The notes: a model not told the origin generated them from the sequence alone. 64,000 nt of DNA from Natrinema sp. SYSU A 869 (GCF_019879105.1 NZ_CP082249.1:2604001-2668000); one strand, 5' to 3'. Shown: positions 51,080-60,299, counted from the stretch's first letter. Numbers and translations are program-made.

Positions 51080-51823
51080 GTGGGATCCGTCGACGGCGAC
51101 GGTGACGATACCAACGGCATCGACAAGGAATCCGTCCGCGAGCGCGTCTGGGACGACTTAGAGGAGAGCGGCGAGGCCCGGTTTCCGTTCCCGCCACACG
51201 GGCGGATTCCGAATTTCGCCGGGGCGAGCGAGGCCGCCGACCGGCTGGCCGAGCAACCGGAATGGAAGGAGGCGACGACGATCAAAGCCAACCCCGACGC
51301 GCCGCAACTGCCCGTCCGGCGGCGGGCGCTGCGCGAGGGAAAGACGGTCTACATGGCCGTGCCGCGGCTCGCCGATGAGCGGTGTTTCCTGAAACTCGAT
51401 CCGGACGAGCTCGAGGACTACGACGCGGCGACCACCGTCTCCGGCTCGTCGGACCACGGCGAACGGGTCGGCCCGGAAGCGGTCGACCGCATCGACCTGA
51501 TCGTCTCCGGGAGCGTTGGGATCACCGAGGATGGCGGTCGAATCGGAAAGGGAGAGGGCTACAGCGACCTCGAGTACGCCGTGCTCCGCGATCTCGGCCT
51601 CGTCGACGACGCGACGCCCGTCGCGACGACGGTCCACGAGCGACAGCTGATCGAGGAGTCAGTCGCCGTCGGAGCCCACGACGTCGCGATGACGCTCGTC
51701 GTCACACCCGAGCGGGTGTTTCGACCGGACAGGAGCGCACAGCCGACCGGTATCGACTGGGACCTGCTCACGGACGAGCGGCTCGCAGAGATTCCGGTCT
51801 TGGAACGGCTTCGAAATTCATAG
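51080..51823 (+). CDS. 5-formyltetrahydrofolate cyclo-ligase family protein
   Basis: A 247-residue protein. The start is the GTG at 51080, 1 nt after the moaB stop codon. Motifs: SVRERVWDDLEESGEARFPF, WKEATTIKANPDAPQLPVRR, ALREGKTVYMAVPRL, IDLIVSGSVGITEDGGRIGK with GEGYSDLEYAVL (the GKGxGYxD signature). In most organisms this family converts 5-formyl-THF to methenyl-THF; the archaeal members may have a related role, since the usual folate-binding residues are only partly evident. Probably cotranscribed with moaB. Confidence 0.85.
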   Translation: MGSVDGDGDDTNGIDKESVRERVWDDLEESGEARFPFPPHGRIPNFAGASEAADRLAEQPEWKEATTIKANPDAPQLPVRRRALREGKTVYMAVPRLADERCFLKLDPDELEDYDAATTVSGSSDHGERVGPEAVDRIDLIVSGSVGITEDGGRIGKGEGYSDLEYAVLRDLGLVDDATPVATTVHERQLIEESVAVGAHDVAMTLVVTPERVFRPDRSAQPTGIDWDLLTDERLAEIPVLERLRNS

Positions 51824-51909
51824 CGCGGGCTCTGTGGCTCGAGGTGCAGTCGCTGGTGATTGATCTATCGGGAGCGGAACGCGTCGACAGAAGGGGATCC
51901 ATCCCCGGA

Positions 51910-51929
51910 ACGCGGCGAAAACGCCGCGT
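51910..51929. terminator. Stable hairpin downstream of the folate cyclo-ligase gene
   Basis: ACGCGGCG-AAAA-CGCCGCGT, a perfect 8-bp GC-rich stem 86 nt after the stop at 51823. There is no T-tract behind it, so it may be a processing or stability hairpin rather than a terminator. Confidence 0.45.
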
Positions 51930-51959
51930 CCCGATGCCAGAATCGCAGGGTGTGACGCG

Positions 51960-52080
51960 AGCCGGTGGGATGGGCCCGCGTCAGCGAGAATCGGTTGGCA
52001 GTGGTGGGGGAAGGGTGCTGTGGTGGGGTTGCTGGAAGTCGCGGGAGCAGGTGGTGGGTGCCATCGGTGGAGTCTGCCCG
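51960..52080 (+). other. G-rich, gene-free tract
   Basis: The stretch 51824-52316 holds no gene. Within it the plus strand is strongly G-biased, with GGTGGGGGAAGGG (52002-52014), GTGGTGGGG and GGGAGCAGGTGGTGGG following within 60 nt. The spacing would allow a G-quadruplex. Hairpins lie on both sides. Confidence 0.5.
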
Positions 52081-52208
52081 TCGACCTCCATCGAGACGTA
52101 GCGGCCGATGCCACTTGAACGGAGGTGATGGTATACCGATCTTACGCCGAATTCCATCGAATTCAATCCGATTTTATTCGGCCGAAATCTCCTCGAGAAA
52201 GTTCATAC

Positions 52209-52290
52209 GACGGCCATAGCCGTCTGGGTCACTGTACGGAATGAATAGACGATTTCGGCGGCCGAACCGGTCCTGTAAGCGCCGGTTCGG
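52209..52290 (-). terminator. Hairpins after the pyrG-guaA-DUF7126 operon
   Basis: Reading out of the operon, CCGAACCGG (52262-52270) pairs with CCGGTTCGG (52282-52290), a perfect 9-bp stem starting 27 nt after the last stop codon. GACGGC-CATA-GCCGTC follows (52209-52224). Candidate 3' end of the operon transcript. Confidence 0.45.
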
Positions 52291-52316
52291 AGCGGCCAGC
52301 GGCGGCCCCGTGGGTA

Positions 52317-52649
52317 TCAGTCGACGAGTTCGTCAGCGACGACGCTCGCGTCCATTAACTGCGGATCGATCGCGATGTCGAGTTGTCCCTTGACGAACTC
52401 GGGGACGGTTCGGCGGGCGTAGACGACGGTCCGAATGTCGTCGTTCAGATCGCAGACGATCGGAATCGTCGTCGCTTGGCCGACGTCCGTCAAGACGTAC
52501 AGATCGGCCGAAACGACACCCGCCTCCTCGAGTTGCGGGCGGGAGATGACGCCGTCGATTCGAGTCACATCGACGCCTTCACTCTCGAGTGCCGCCGCGA
52601 TGCCGTCCTCGTCGGAACCGGCGACGACGGCGGTCGTGCTGGAACTCAT
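52317..52649 (-). CDS. DUF7126-like small protein of the guaA operon
   Basis: A 110-residue alpha/beta protein: [20 protein letters not shown] then [60 protein letters not shown]. The pattern looks like a single Rossmann-like or receiver-like half domain, without catalytic motif. It resembles haloarchaeal DUF7126. The ATG overlaps the guaA TGA by 4 nt, so it is strictly cotranscribed with pyrG and guaA; a role in nucleotide metabolism is inferred from that coupling only. Confidence 0.75.
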   Translation of the reverse strand: MSSSTTAVVAGSDEDGIAAALESEGVDVTRIDGVISRPQLEEAGVVSADLYVLTDVGQATTIPIVCDLNDDIRTVVYARRTVPEFVKGQLDIAIDPQLMDASVVADELVD

Positions 52650-53563
52650 TCGTACTCGATGGTCGCGGGCGGTTTGTGGGTCACGTCATAGACGACGCGG
52701 GCGACGTTCTCATGAGAGCCCGTAATCCGGGACTGAATGCGCTGGAGCGTCTCCCAATCGATCTCCTGGGCGCGAGCGGTCATCCCGTCGCGCGATTCGA
52801 CCGAGCGGACGGAGACAACCCAGCCGTGGACGCGGTTATCACCCTTGACGCCCGTCGCCTTCCCGATGACGGCCGCGAGCGCCTGCCAGGGCTCGTACTC
52901 CTCGAGTTCCTCCTCGACGACGTGGTTGGCCTCGCGGGCCACCTCGAGTTTCTCCTCGGTGATCTCGCCGATGATCCGCACGGCGAGGCCCGGGCCGGGG
53001 AACGGCATCCGCTCGGCGACGAGTTCGTCGAGGCCGAGGTGGTGGGCGACCTCGCGGACCTCGTCCTTGTAGAGGTCGCGGACTGGTTCGACGATCCCCT
53101 CGAAGTCGACGACTTCGGGGAGGCCGCCGACGTTGTGGTGGGACTTGATCCCGCCCTCGCTCTCGATGCGGTCGGGGTAGATCGTTCCCTGAACGAGGTA
53201 GTCCGCATCGGCGTCCGTCGCTTCGCGCTCGAACTCCCGGATGAACTGCTCACCAATAATTTCGCGCTTCTCTTCGGGATCGGTGGTTCCCTCGAGCGCG
53301 TCGAGGAACCGATCCTTCGCGTCGACGATCCGGAGCGACTCCATGTAGTCGAAGGTCTCGCGGATCTGGTCGGTCTCGCCTTTCCGCATCAGGCCGGTGT
53401 CGACGTAGACGGGCGTAAGTCGGTCGCCGATGGCCTCGTAGGCCAGGGCGGCGGCGACCGAGGAGTCGACGCCGCCCGAGAGGGCGATGACGGCGTTCGC
53501 ATCGTCGATTTCCTCGTTAATCTCTGCGACTGCGTCGGGGACAAACGTCTCGGTTTCTACCAT
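52646..53563 (-). CDS. guaA: GMP synthase, ATP-pyrophosphatase subunit (two-subunit archaeal type)
   Basis: Converts XMP to GMP. The protein has 305 residues and contains only the ATP-pyrophosphatase and dimerisation domains: [20 protein letters not shown] (PP-loop), [75 protein letters not shown] and the C-terminal [11 protein letters not shown]. The glutaminase subunit, a separate gene in archaea, is not in this window. It overlaps pyrG upstream and the DUF7126 gene downstream by ATGA, linking CTP and GMP synthesis in one operon. Confidence 0.95.
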   Translation of the reverse strand: MVETETFVPDAVAEINEEIDDANAVIALSGGVDSSVAAALAYEAIGDRLTPVYVDTGLMRKGETDQIRETFDYMESLRIVDAKDRFLDALEGTTDPEEKREIIGEQFIREFEREATDADADYLVQGTIYPDRIESEGGIKSHHNVGGLPEVVDFEGIVEPVRDLYKDEVREVAHHLGLDELVAERMPFPGPGLAVRIIGEITEEKLEVAREANHVVEEELEEYEPWQALAAVIGKATGVKGDNRVHGWVVSVRSVESRDGMTARAQEIDWETLQRIQSRITGSHENVARVVYDVTHKPPATIEYE

Positions 53564-55248
53564 CAGTGGGTTACCTCCGTTTCGGTGTCGGTGTCCGCGT
53601 CGTCGGGTTCGCTCTCGGCCTCGCCGTCGGTCCGCTCGAGGACGGCCTCGACCAGCCCGAGGAAGGGCGGACTCGGCTGTCCGGGTCGGGACGTGTACTC
53701 GGGGTGGAACTGCGTCCCGAAGAAGAACGGGTGGTCCTCGAGTTCGAGGATTTCCATCCGGTTGCCCGCGGTGCCGGAGAAGACGAGCGGTTCGTCCGCG
53801 AACTCGTCAAAGTACTCGGGGTTGACCTCGTAGCGGTGGCGGTGACGCTCGGAACAGGACGTGTCACCGTAAAGCTCGTAGGCCAACGTCTCGGGTTCGA
53901 TTACGGTCGTGTGCTCGCCCAATCGCATTGTCCCACCCATGTCTTCGACCTCGTACTGTTCGGGCAGGATGTCGATGACCGGATGCGGCGTGTCCGCTTC
54001 CATCTCCGCGGAGTGGGCGTCCTCGAAATCGAGCACGTTCCGGGCATACTCGACGACGGCCATCTGGAAGCCCAAACACAGGCCCAGGAAGGGAACGTCG
54101 TTCTCGCGGGCGTACCGGACCGCCTGGATCTTGCCTTCAGAGCCGCGCATCCCGAAGCCACCGGGGACGATGACACCGTCCATTCCCTCGAGTTGGCCGT
54201 CGTGGCCCTCGCTCAATTCGTCGGCCGCGACCCAGTGGACGGTGACGTCGCTGCCGACCTCGAAGCCGGCGTGTTTGAGCGACTCGTGAATCGACATGTA
54301 CGCGTCCTCGAGGTCGTACTTGCCGACCAGCGCGATGTCGATATCGCCGTTTTTCTCGGTCGTGACGATCTCGCGCCACTCGTTGGCGCGCTCGCCCTCC
54401 GGCAGGGCCTCGTCGGCCAGCCCGAAGCGCTCGAGAACGTACTGGTCGAGTCCTTCGTCTTCGACCATCAGCGGGACGTGATAGACGTCCTCGACGTCGG
54501 GATTGGAGAACACCGCGTCCGTGGGAATGTCACAGAACAGCGCGATCTTCTCCTTGGTCTCGGGGTCGAGGCGGTCCTCGCAGCGGCCGACGATCACATC
54601 GGGCTGGAGGCCGATCGAACGGACCTCCTTGACCGAGTGCTGGGTCGGCTTCGTCTTCTGCTCGCCGTTTTTCGAGTACGGAACGAGCGTGACGTGGGTG
54701 AAGAGGACGTTCTCTTCGGGTTCCTCGTGGGCGAACTGGCGCAGCGCCTCGAGGTAGGGCATCCCCTCGATGTCCCCCACGGTGCCACCGACTTCGATGA
54801 TACAGACGTCGGTGCCCTCGGCGGCCTCGCGAATGCGGCGCTTGATGTCGTCAGTAATATGCGGGATGATCTGGACCGTCTTGCCCAGATAGTCGCCGGC
54901 CCGTTCCTTCTCGATGACGTGCTGGTAGGTCTTCCCCGTGGTAATATTGTGATCCGAGGTCATATCGATGTCGAGGAACCGTTCATAGTTCCCGAGATCG
55001 AGGTCGACCTCGCCGCCGTCCTCGAGGACGTAGACCTCCCCGTGCTGGTAGGGGTTCATCGTTCCTGCGTCGACGTTCAGGTATGGATCGATCTTCACCG
55101 CGGTGACGTCGAACCCGGCGTTTTTCAGGAGACGGCCGGTGCTCGCGGCCGTAATCCCCTTGCCGAGCCCCGACATGACGCCGCCGGTGACGAAGATGAA
55201 CTTGTTCCCCAGCGAGGGGTCATAATGAGTGTCCGATTCCGTCGGCAT
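53563..55248 (-). CDS. pyrG: CTP synthase
   Basis: Aminates UTP to CTP with glutamine. The 561-residue protein has the synthetase domain with [20 protein letters not shown] (P-loop), [40 protein letters not shown] and [20 protein letters not shown], and a class I glutaminase domain with [17 protein letters not shown] (nucleophile cysteine) and the C-terminal [15 protein letters not shown]. An acidic tail ([14 protein letters not shown]) is added. The start at 55248 is chosen at [10 protein letters not shown]; the open frame upstream is not conserved. First gene of the pyrG-guaA-DUF7126 operon. Confidence 0.96.
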   Translation of the reverse strand: MPTESDTHYDPSLGNKFIFVTGGVMSGLGKGITAASTGRLLKNAGFDVTAVKIDPYLNVDAGTMNPYQHGEVYVLEDGGEVDLDLGNYERFLDIDMTSDHNITTGKTYQHVIEKERAGDYLGKTVQIIPHITDDIKRRIREAAEGTDVCIIEVGGTVGDIEGMPYLEALRQFAHEEPEENVLFTHVTLVPYSKNGEQKTKPTQHSVKEVRSIGLQPDVIVGRCEDRLDPETKEKIALFCDIPTDAVFSNPDVEDVYHVPLMVEDEGLDQYVLERFGLADEALPEGERANEWREIVTTEKNGDIDIALVGKYDLEDAYMSIHESLKHAGFEVGSDVTVHWVAADELSEGHDGQLEGMDGVIVPGGFGMRGSEGKIQAVRYARENDVPFLGLCLGFQMAVVEYARNVLDFEDAHSAEMEADTPHPVIDILPEQYEVEDMGGTMRLGEHTTVIEPETLAYELYGDTSCSERHRHRYEVNPEYFDEFADEPLVFSGTAGNRMEILELEDHPFFFGTQFHPEYTSRPGQPSPPFLGLVEAVLERTDGEAESEPDDADTDTETEVTH

Positions 55249-55401
55249 ACCGAGTGTGCGCGCGACCGCTTGAAAACGATTTCGGGACTGCATTGCCTCC
55301 GACAGAGGTTGTCACCCTCGTCAGTGCGGCCCCCGCTCGAGGATACGTGATTCGAGTCCACATTCGGCCAAAAAAGGAGTCCCAGGAAGCGAATGTGCTG
55401 A

Positions 55402-55824
55402 CTAGGGTTCCTCGTCCATGGAAGCCTTGCCGTGGGGTTCGTCCTCCTTGGATACCTTCCCCTCGGCCGGGTCCTCGACTTCCAAGTCTTGGACTTCGAC
55501 GATCTCGGCCTGCGCGAGGTTCTCGATGCCCCCACCCATCCGCAACTGGATCGTCTGCCCGGGCAGGTCCGGGTCGTCCTCCTCGGTCGGTTCCTTTGGG
55601 ACGGACACGGCAGTCACTCCGCCGATCGTGACGGAGCGGCGCTGGATCGGATCGCCCTCATGCTTGATCGTCTCCCATGTTTCGACGTCGAGTTCGTCCA
55701 TGTCTTTGCCGAAGTAGTCCTCTGAATCCGGGTTGACCGTGTCTTCGGTCTGGGACTCGCCGGTCGTTCTGTTGTCGTCGAACTGTACCTCCTCGTGTTT
55801 ATACTGACGGAGCTGTACCAGCAT
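55402..55824 (-). CDS. Conserved haloarchaeal protein, 140 residues, function unknown
   Basis: Very acidic soluble protein. N-terminus MLVQLRQYKHEEVQFDDNRT, middle DYFGKDMDELDVETWETIKH, and a beta-rich section (RRSVTIGGVTAVSVPKEP, QTIQLRMGGGIENLAQAEIV). The C-terminal 40 residues are mostly charged (EVEDPAEGKVSKEDEPHGKA). No known domain. Coding is supported by length and composition. It is divergent from the PH-domain membrane protein and upstream of pyrG on the same strand, with 153 nt between. Confidence 0.7.
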   Translation of the reverse strand: MLVQLRQYKHEEVQFDDNRTTGESQTEDTVNPDSEDYFGKDMDELDVETWETIKHEGDPIQRRSVTIGGVTAVSVPKEPTEEDDPDLPGQTIQLRMGGGIENLAQAEIVEVQDLEVEDPAEGKVSKEDEPHGKASMDEEP

Positions 55825-55929
55825 ACCGGCATCACCACGTGCAGCATGTTAACTCTCACACCGGAAGTCGCTGGGGCCCTCGTCTCGAGCCGCCGGCGAG
55901 TGTCAGCGGAGTAATATCACCGCATTTAT

Positions 55930-55937
55930 TTTATACT
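55930..55937 (+). promoter_or_regulatory. TATA box of the PH-domain membrane protein gene
   Basis: TTTATTTTATACT at 55925-55937, centred about 28 nt before the GTG at 55961, predicts a leaderless mRNA that starts with GTG. This supports the unusual start codon. Confidence 0.6.
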
Positions 55938-55960
55938 CCGAAGCCAAAGAGCGGAACACT

Positions 55961-56887
55961 GTGGTATCTCACGAACGGCAGGTGGCCCTCGAGGTGAGTG
56001 AGCCTGACATCGGCTTTCAGGCCGGCTTCGGGTTCTACCTCGGAATTGTCGTCACCGGAATCGTGGCGATCGCGGGGCTGCTCGGCGACGTGGCCACCGC
56101 GACGCTGCTCGGCGTCCTTCCGAGTATGGTGACGGCCGTTGCGATTGTCGGCCATATCCTCGCGAAGCGGGTGCAGGGACTCCCCGAGCGAATCGGCCGG
56201 AGCCGGTGGCGACGCCTCGCCTGTTACGTCCCAGCGGCGGCGTTCGCGGCGGCGCTGTCCCTCCCCACACTCGCTCCGATCGACGTAACCGGCCGCTTCG
56301 TCATCGTCACGATCGTCCTAGCCGCACTGGCCGGCGTATCAGGGTTCGGCCTCGAGCGGATGGCGAAAAACCGGTATGTCGATGCGATCACCGCCGACGA
56401 GCCGGCCGCGATCTGGACGTGGCACAGGATTGGGCTTCGGAACAGCGAACACGTTATGAACGCGATGATGGGGCTGGTAGTCGTAACCGGGCTCGTGGTC
56501 GCGTGGATGGGAAGTATATACGGTGTGTTCTGGGCGCTGTACGGGATCATCATGCTCGCCTCGACGTATCTCGACATAGACGAAGACTGGTCGTTCGACC
56601 CGAACGACCCGTGGAACCCACCGCAGATCCACGCACACGAAGCCGGCCTCGTCATCGACAAGTCGGTCGCGAAAACGTTCATCCCCTGGGACGAAATCGA
56701 AGCCGTCCAGGTGACCGACGAAGCGCTCGTCCTCGAGCGCCGCCGGTCCGGCCTCGTCCGCGGCTGGTCCGATATCCGTTGTAGCCGATCGGGAATCGAG
56801 GACCCCGAGGACGTCCGCGAGACGCTCGAGCAACTCCGAAACCGAGCCGGTACCTATCCGACGGCGTCCGCCGATACCGCGGACTGA
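55961..56887 (+). CDS. Four-to-five-span membrane protein with C-terminal PH-like domain
   Basis: A 308-residue protein starting at GTG 55961 (VSHERQVALEV after the first residue). Spans: FYLGIVVTGIVAIAGLLGDV, ATLLGVLPSMVTAVAIVGHI, ACYVPAAAFAAALSLPTLA, FVIVTIVLAALAGVSGFGLE, then MMGLVVVTGLVVAWMGSIY and a closely following sixth stretch. The C-terminal 90 residues look like a bacterial-type PH domain (HEAGLVIDKSVAKTFIPWDE, IEAVQVTDEALVLERRRSGL). Single gene with its own promoter. Function unknown; PH-like membrane proteins may bind lipids or peptides. Confidence 0.78.
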   Translation: MVSHERQVALEVSEPDIGFQAGFGFYLGIVVTGIVAIAGLLGDVATATLLGVLPSMVTAVAIVGHILAKRVQGLPERIGRSRWRRLACYVPAAAFAAALSLPTLAPIDVTGRFVIVTIVLAALAGVSGFGLERMAKNRYVDAITADEPAAIWTWHRIGLRNSEHVMNAMMGLVVVTGLVVAWMGSIYGVFWALYGIIMLASTYLDIDEDWSFDPNDPWNPPQIHAHEAGLVIDKSVAKTFIPWDEIEAVQVTDEALVLERRRSGLVRGWSDIRCSRSGIEDPEDVRETLEQLRNRAGTYPTASADTAD

Positions 56888-56948
56888 GGCGCGAGCCGAT
56901 ATCGACACGGCCGTCACCGAGAAATGTCCCCTGTTCGTGGCACCAGCT

Positions 56949-57326
56949 ATGACCGAGCTACGCGTGACCGTCGACGACCGCGACCTCGAGGCCGTCTGGA
57001 CCGATAACGCGCCCGAAACAAGGGCCGCACTCGAGGACGCATTGTCCGCCTCGGGAGAGTCGACGCGCTGGGGCGACGAACTCTACTTCGATCTCTCGCT
57101 CGACGCACCGCCCGAGAACGCCTGCGAAGTCGTCCCCGAGGGCGCGATCGCCTACTGGCCGGTCGGAGAGAAACTGTGTCTGTTCTGGGGCGAGACGCCG
57201 GCCAGTGAGGGCGACGAGCCACGCGCCGCCGCACCTGTGACCGTCGTCGCGCGCGTTACCGAGAGAGAACCGCTCGAGAATCTCGAGAGCGGGGGACGGG
57301 TTCGCCTCGAGCGGAGCGGTGAGTGA
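56949..57326 (+). CDS. Cyclophilin-like fold protein
   Basis: A 125-residue protein: MTELRVTVDDRDLEAVWTDN, a helix (PETRAALEDALSASGE), TRWGDELYFDLSLDAPPENA, EVVPEGAIAYWPVGEKLCLF and WGETPAS. The order and the GAIAYWPVGEKLCLFWG motif match the TM1367-like cyclophilin-like family (DUF369/DUF3830 type). Peptidyl-prolyl isomerase residues are not conserved, so it is probably not an isomerase. The start at 56949 is preferred to 56937. Convergent with infB. Confidence 0.75.
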   Translation: MTELRVTVDDRDLEAVWTDNAPETRAALEDALSASGESTRWGDELYFDLSLDAPPENACEVVPEGAIAYWPVGEKLCLFWGETPASEGDEPRAAAPVTVVARVTEREPLENLESGGRVRLERSGE

Positions 57327-57367
57327 AGCGACTCGAAATCGAGAAGAAAACAGAGTCGACGTAGCGA

Positions 57368-59167
57368 CTACTTGCCCCAGAAGGGGTCCCGACTGCGTTG
57401 CTTGTCGAGGTACATGTTTAGCGCCTCGAGTTCGTCGCCGGGAATCTCGCTCGCCAGTTCCTGCTCGAGAATCTTCGCGTGTTTCTCGGGAATCTCGATC
57501 CAGAGTTCGTCGTCCTCCTCGATCTGGCGGCCGACGGTGGGACCGTCGATGGCGACCGAGACGCGATTGCCCGCGCGGGCCTCATCGACGTCCTCGCCCT
57601 GCTCCTGGATCCCCTTCACCTGGCCGACGCGGTCGGGCTTGTTGCCCTCGAACGAGACCACGTTCGCGTTGTTCTGGATCGTCCCTGAGTTCACCTCGAC
57701 ACCGACGACTGCGGGGTCGTTCTGTCGGAAGGTGTGATCCGGCAGGATCCGGAACCGAGCGGGTCGCGTGATGTTCTCGAGGATGGTGTCCTGCTGGGCC
57801 CGTTCGATCCCCTCGACGTACTCCTCGTACTCCTCGATGAGCTGGTAGATGACCTCGTCCGCGAAGATCGTCACGTCCTCCATCTCCGCGCGCTGCTCGG
57901 CGTCGTCGAGGATGTCGACATTGAATCCGAGAATGGCCTTCTGTTTCCCGTCCTCGGCTGTCGAGGCGACCGAGACGTCCCGCGGTGCAATGTCGCCGAC
58001 CTCCGCGCGGACGATCGGCACCTCGGCGTCGCCAAGGGCGTCAGCCATCGCCTCAAGACTGCCCAGCGTATCTGCCTTGACGACGACGCCCTCTTCGGCA
58101 GTGTCGACGGCGATGTCTGCGAGTTCGGCCTGGACTTCCTCGACGACCTCGTCGACGTCGCGGTCACGGACGACCCGGACCGGCGCACCGGCCATCGCGT
58201 CGGCGAGCTCGGGCGCGGCGACCTTGATCCCGGTTGCCGCCGATACTTCGTCGACTTTCTCGAACCGGCTCTCGGTTCGGATTTCGGCCAGCGGACGCGG
58301 CTGGAGCAGCGCGCGCACGTCGGTAACGATGGGCTCGTTCTGTCCGCCGACGACGATCTGATCGTCCGACTGGATCGTCCCGTCGTAGAGGACCATGTCG
58401 ATCGTCGTCCCGAACCCTTTCTCCTCTTTGACCTCGAGGACGGTGCCGACGCCGGGGCCGGCGACGTCGATCTCCATCTCCTCTTTCATATAGCGCTGGG
58501 AGAGGCCCATCATGACGGTCAGGAGGTCAGGGACCCCCTCGCCAGTCATCGCCGAAACGGGGACGACGCCGACGTTGCGCTGGAAGTTCTGAACCCGCCA
58601 GTAGAGGTCGGCGGAGAAGCCCTCATCGGAGAGGTTGCCAATGATCTCGTAGAGGCTCTCGTCGAGTCGCTCGCGCACGCGCTCGGATTGGGACTCGTAC
58701 GTATCGTTGATCGGCGAGTCCTCGTTGGGGTTCCAGCCGGGAACGGTGTCAATCTTGTTCGCCGCGACGATGAACGGGGTTTCAGAGCGCCGGAGGATGT
58801 CCAGGGCCTCGAGCGTCTGGGGCTGGAAGCCGTCGTTGACGTCGACGACGAGGATAGCGATGTCGGCCAGCGCGCCCCCGCGGGAGCGCAGCGTGGTAAA
58901 GGAGTGATGACCCGGCGTGTCGATGAAGAGGAGGCCAGGGAGGTCGAAGTCGTCCGGGTCGACGAGTTCGCCCGCGATCGTGGAGATGATGTCCAGCGGG
59001 ACGGCGGTCGCGCCGATGTGCTGGGTAATCGCGCCTGCTTCGCCCTCGATGACCGCGGAGCCGCGGATTTTATCGAGGAGACTTGTCTTGCCGTGATCGA
59101 CGTGTCCGAGGACGGCGACGATCGGCGTTCTGAGAGATGTGGGGTCGCGTGTATCCGTGTCCGACAT
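57368..59167 (-). CDS. infB: Translation initiation factor aIF5B (IF-2 homologue)
   Basis: GTPase that joins ribosomal subunits and places initiator tRNA. The 599-residue protein has GTPase motifs VLGHVDHGKTSLLDKIRG (G1), GAITQHIGAT (G2 region), FIDTPGHHSFTTLR (G3) and VAANKIDTVPGWN (G4). Domain II (TIDMVLYDGTIQSDD), domain III with AVVKADTLGSL-like VVKADTLGSLEAMAD, and domain IV (VGVEVNSGTIQNNANVV) follow, closing with the short C-terminal helix LNMYLDKQRSRDPFWGK. No long N-terminal extension, as usual in archaea. Single gene; no frame break. Confidence 0.96.
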   Translation of the reverse strand: MSDTDTRDPTSLRTPIVAVLGHVDHGKTSLLDKIRGSAVIEGEAGAITQHIGATAVPLDIISTIAGELVDPDDFDLPGLLFIDTPGHHSFTTLRSRGGALADIAILVVDVNDGFQPQTLEALDILRRSETPFIVAANKIDTVPGWNPNEDSPINDTYESQSERVRERLDESLYEIIGNLSDEGFSADLYWRVQNFQRNVGVVPVSAMTGEGVPDLLTVMMGLSQRYMKEEMEIDVAGPGVGTVLEVKEEKGFGTTIDMVLYDGTIQSDDQIVVGGQNEPIVTDVRALLQPRPLAEIRTESRFEKVDEVSAATGIKVAAPELADAMAGAPVRVVRDRDVDEVVEEVQAELADIAVDTAEEGVVVKADTLGSLEAMADALGDAEVPIVRAEVGDIAPRDVSVASTAEDGKQKAILGFNVDILDDAEQRAEMEDVTIFADEVIYQLIEEYEEYVEGIERAQQDTILENITRPARFRILPDHTFRQNDPAVVGVEVNSGTIQNNANVVSFEGNKPDRVGQVKGIQEQGEDVDEARAGNRVSVAIDGPTVGRQIEEDDELWIEIPEKHAKILEQELASEIPGDELEALNMYLDKQRSRDPFWGK

Positions 59168-59308
59168 GATGAACCACCCGAGAAGGTCTTACCTAATTCG
59201 TCCGTAGCACCGTAGTTAAACCCATCGTCATCCGCGCTCCGAATGCCACAGCGAGAGCCACCGTCACTATGGTCTGAATCGCCGACTCGAGGCGGATTGC
59301 CCTTCCGA

Positions 59309-59391
59309 TAGTAGCCAGTGACAGTTGATGCACACCTGCTCGCATGATCGCTGTGGGAGCAGCGTGTTACTCGTTTCAGTGGCTACTATAC
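59309..59391. repeat. Imperfect palindromic element related to that at 17903
   Basis: Reading the minus strand from 59391, TATAGTAGCCACTGAAACGA then GTAACACGC matches the arm of the 17903 element with a few substitutions. The other arm (ATAGTAGCCAGTGACAG from 59309) completes an imperfect inverted repeat around CACCTGCTC...GAGCAGCGTG. It lies in the gene-free stretch 59168-59522 between the divergent infB and PRC-barrel genes. Confidence 0.6.
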
Positions 59392-59492
59392 CGGTGTCCT
59401 CCTCTGACTCATGTAGCGATCCTCCACCACGGCCGGCCTCGGCGGTCGCGACCGGGTCCGGTTACCCTCGCGCTCGGTCCCGGTCCCCATTG

Positions 59493-59499
59493 TTTAATA
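59493..59499 (+). promoter_or_regulatory. TATA box of the PRC-barrel/nob1 pair
   Basis: TTTAATA, centred about 27 nt before the ATG at 59523; leaderless transcript predicted, covering both genes (4-nt gap between them). Confidence 0.6.
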
Positions 59500-59522
59500 C
59501 CGATTAGTAAGTACGGGCATGT

Positions 59523-59768
59523 ATGAGCGATATACTCGCTGAAAACCTCTCGGGGAAGTCCGTCATGGGGTCTGACGGCACCGAGCTCGGACTGCTCTAT
59601 AACATCACGATGGATCTGAAATCCGGCAAACTTCACGATCTCGTTATCGAGCCCGACGAGGAACTGTCGCGGCGTGCAGTCGACTTCGAACTCGACGACG
59701 CCGGCCACTTTCTCGTTCCCGTTAACCGCGTCCAAGCGGTGAAAGACTACATCGTCGTCCAGCGCTAA
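59523..59768 (+). CDS. PRC-barrel domain protein
   Basis: An 81-residue single PRC-barrel: MSDILAENLSGKSVMGSDGT, ELGLLYNITMDLKSGKLHDL, VIEPDEELSRRAVDF, HFLVPVNRVQAVKDYIVVQR. PRC-barrels of this size in archaea are often beside ribosome-biogenesis genes, and the ribosome maturation factor RimM contains one. Here the gene is followed 4 nt later by nob1, so a role in small-subunit maturation is a fair inference. ATG at 59523 supported by the TATA box. Confidence 0.85.
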   Translation: MSDILAENLSGKSVMGSDGTELGLLYNITMDLKSGKLHDLVIEPDEELSRRAVDFELDDAGHFLVPVNRVQAVKDYIVVQR

Positions 59769-59772
59769 CGGT

Positions 59773-60231
59773 ATGTACGTTCTCGACTCCTCCGCTTTTA
59801 TCCACGACTTCCATACAACAGAACAGACTGCAACCATCCCACTCGTCCGCGAGGAACTCAAGGACGAGAGCGCCTATCGCTACGACGCGATGGAAGGCTC
59901 CGGGATGCACATTCACATTCCCAACGACGATACCACTGAGAAGGTCGAGCGCGCGGCCCGGGAATCCGGCGACCTCGAGGTCCTCTCGGACACCGACGTT
60001 CGCCTCGTCGCGGCGAGTTTCGAACTCGACGCCACCTTGGTGACCGACGACTACGCGATGCAAAACGTCGCGGAGAAGCTCAACGTCGCGGTTGAGGTGA
60101 TCGCCCGGGAGGGAATCGACGAACAGCGCCACTGGAAGTATCAGTGTCAGGGCTGTGGCCGCGAGTTCGACGAGGAGAAAGACCGGTGTCCGATCTGCGG
60201 GTCGGAGCTGGCACGGAAGAACCCCTCGTAG
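59773..60231 (+). CDS. nob1: NOB1-type endoribonuclease (PIN domain and zinc ribbon)
   Basis: Ribonuclease expected to cut the 3' end of pre-16S rRNA during small-subunit maturation. The 152-residue protein has an N-terminal PIN domain (MYVLDSSAFIHDFHT with the first acidic residue, LVREELKDES, LSDTDVRLVAASFEL, TLVTDDYAMQNVAEKLNV) and a C-terminal zinc ribbon (YQCQGCGREFDEEKDRCPIC). Typical length for archaeal Nob1. Cotranscribed with the PRC-barrel gene. Confidence 0.92.
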   Translation: MYVLDSSAFIHDFHTTEQTATIPLVREELKDESAYRYDAMEGSGMHIHIPNDDTTEKVERAARESGDLEVLSDTDVRLVAASFELDATLVTDDYAMQNVAEKLNVAVEVIAREGIDEQRHWKYQCQGCGREFDEEKDRCPICGSELARKNPS

Positions 60232-60299
60232 CTCGCGATCACGTTCTGTTTCCGTTGGATCGTTCGATTCGGTAGCCGTCGGCGAGGTCGATTACTCGA

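Noticed and set aside
53566-55350. A 594-codon open frame opposite pyrG
   Set aside because: Antisense shadow of a strongly conserved gene, without its own motifs or start signals.
57734-59215. A 493-codon open frame opposite infB
   Set aside because: Antisense shadow; the aIF5B motifs on the other strand are unambiguous.
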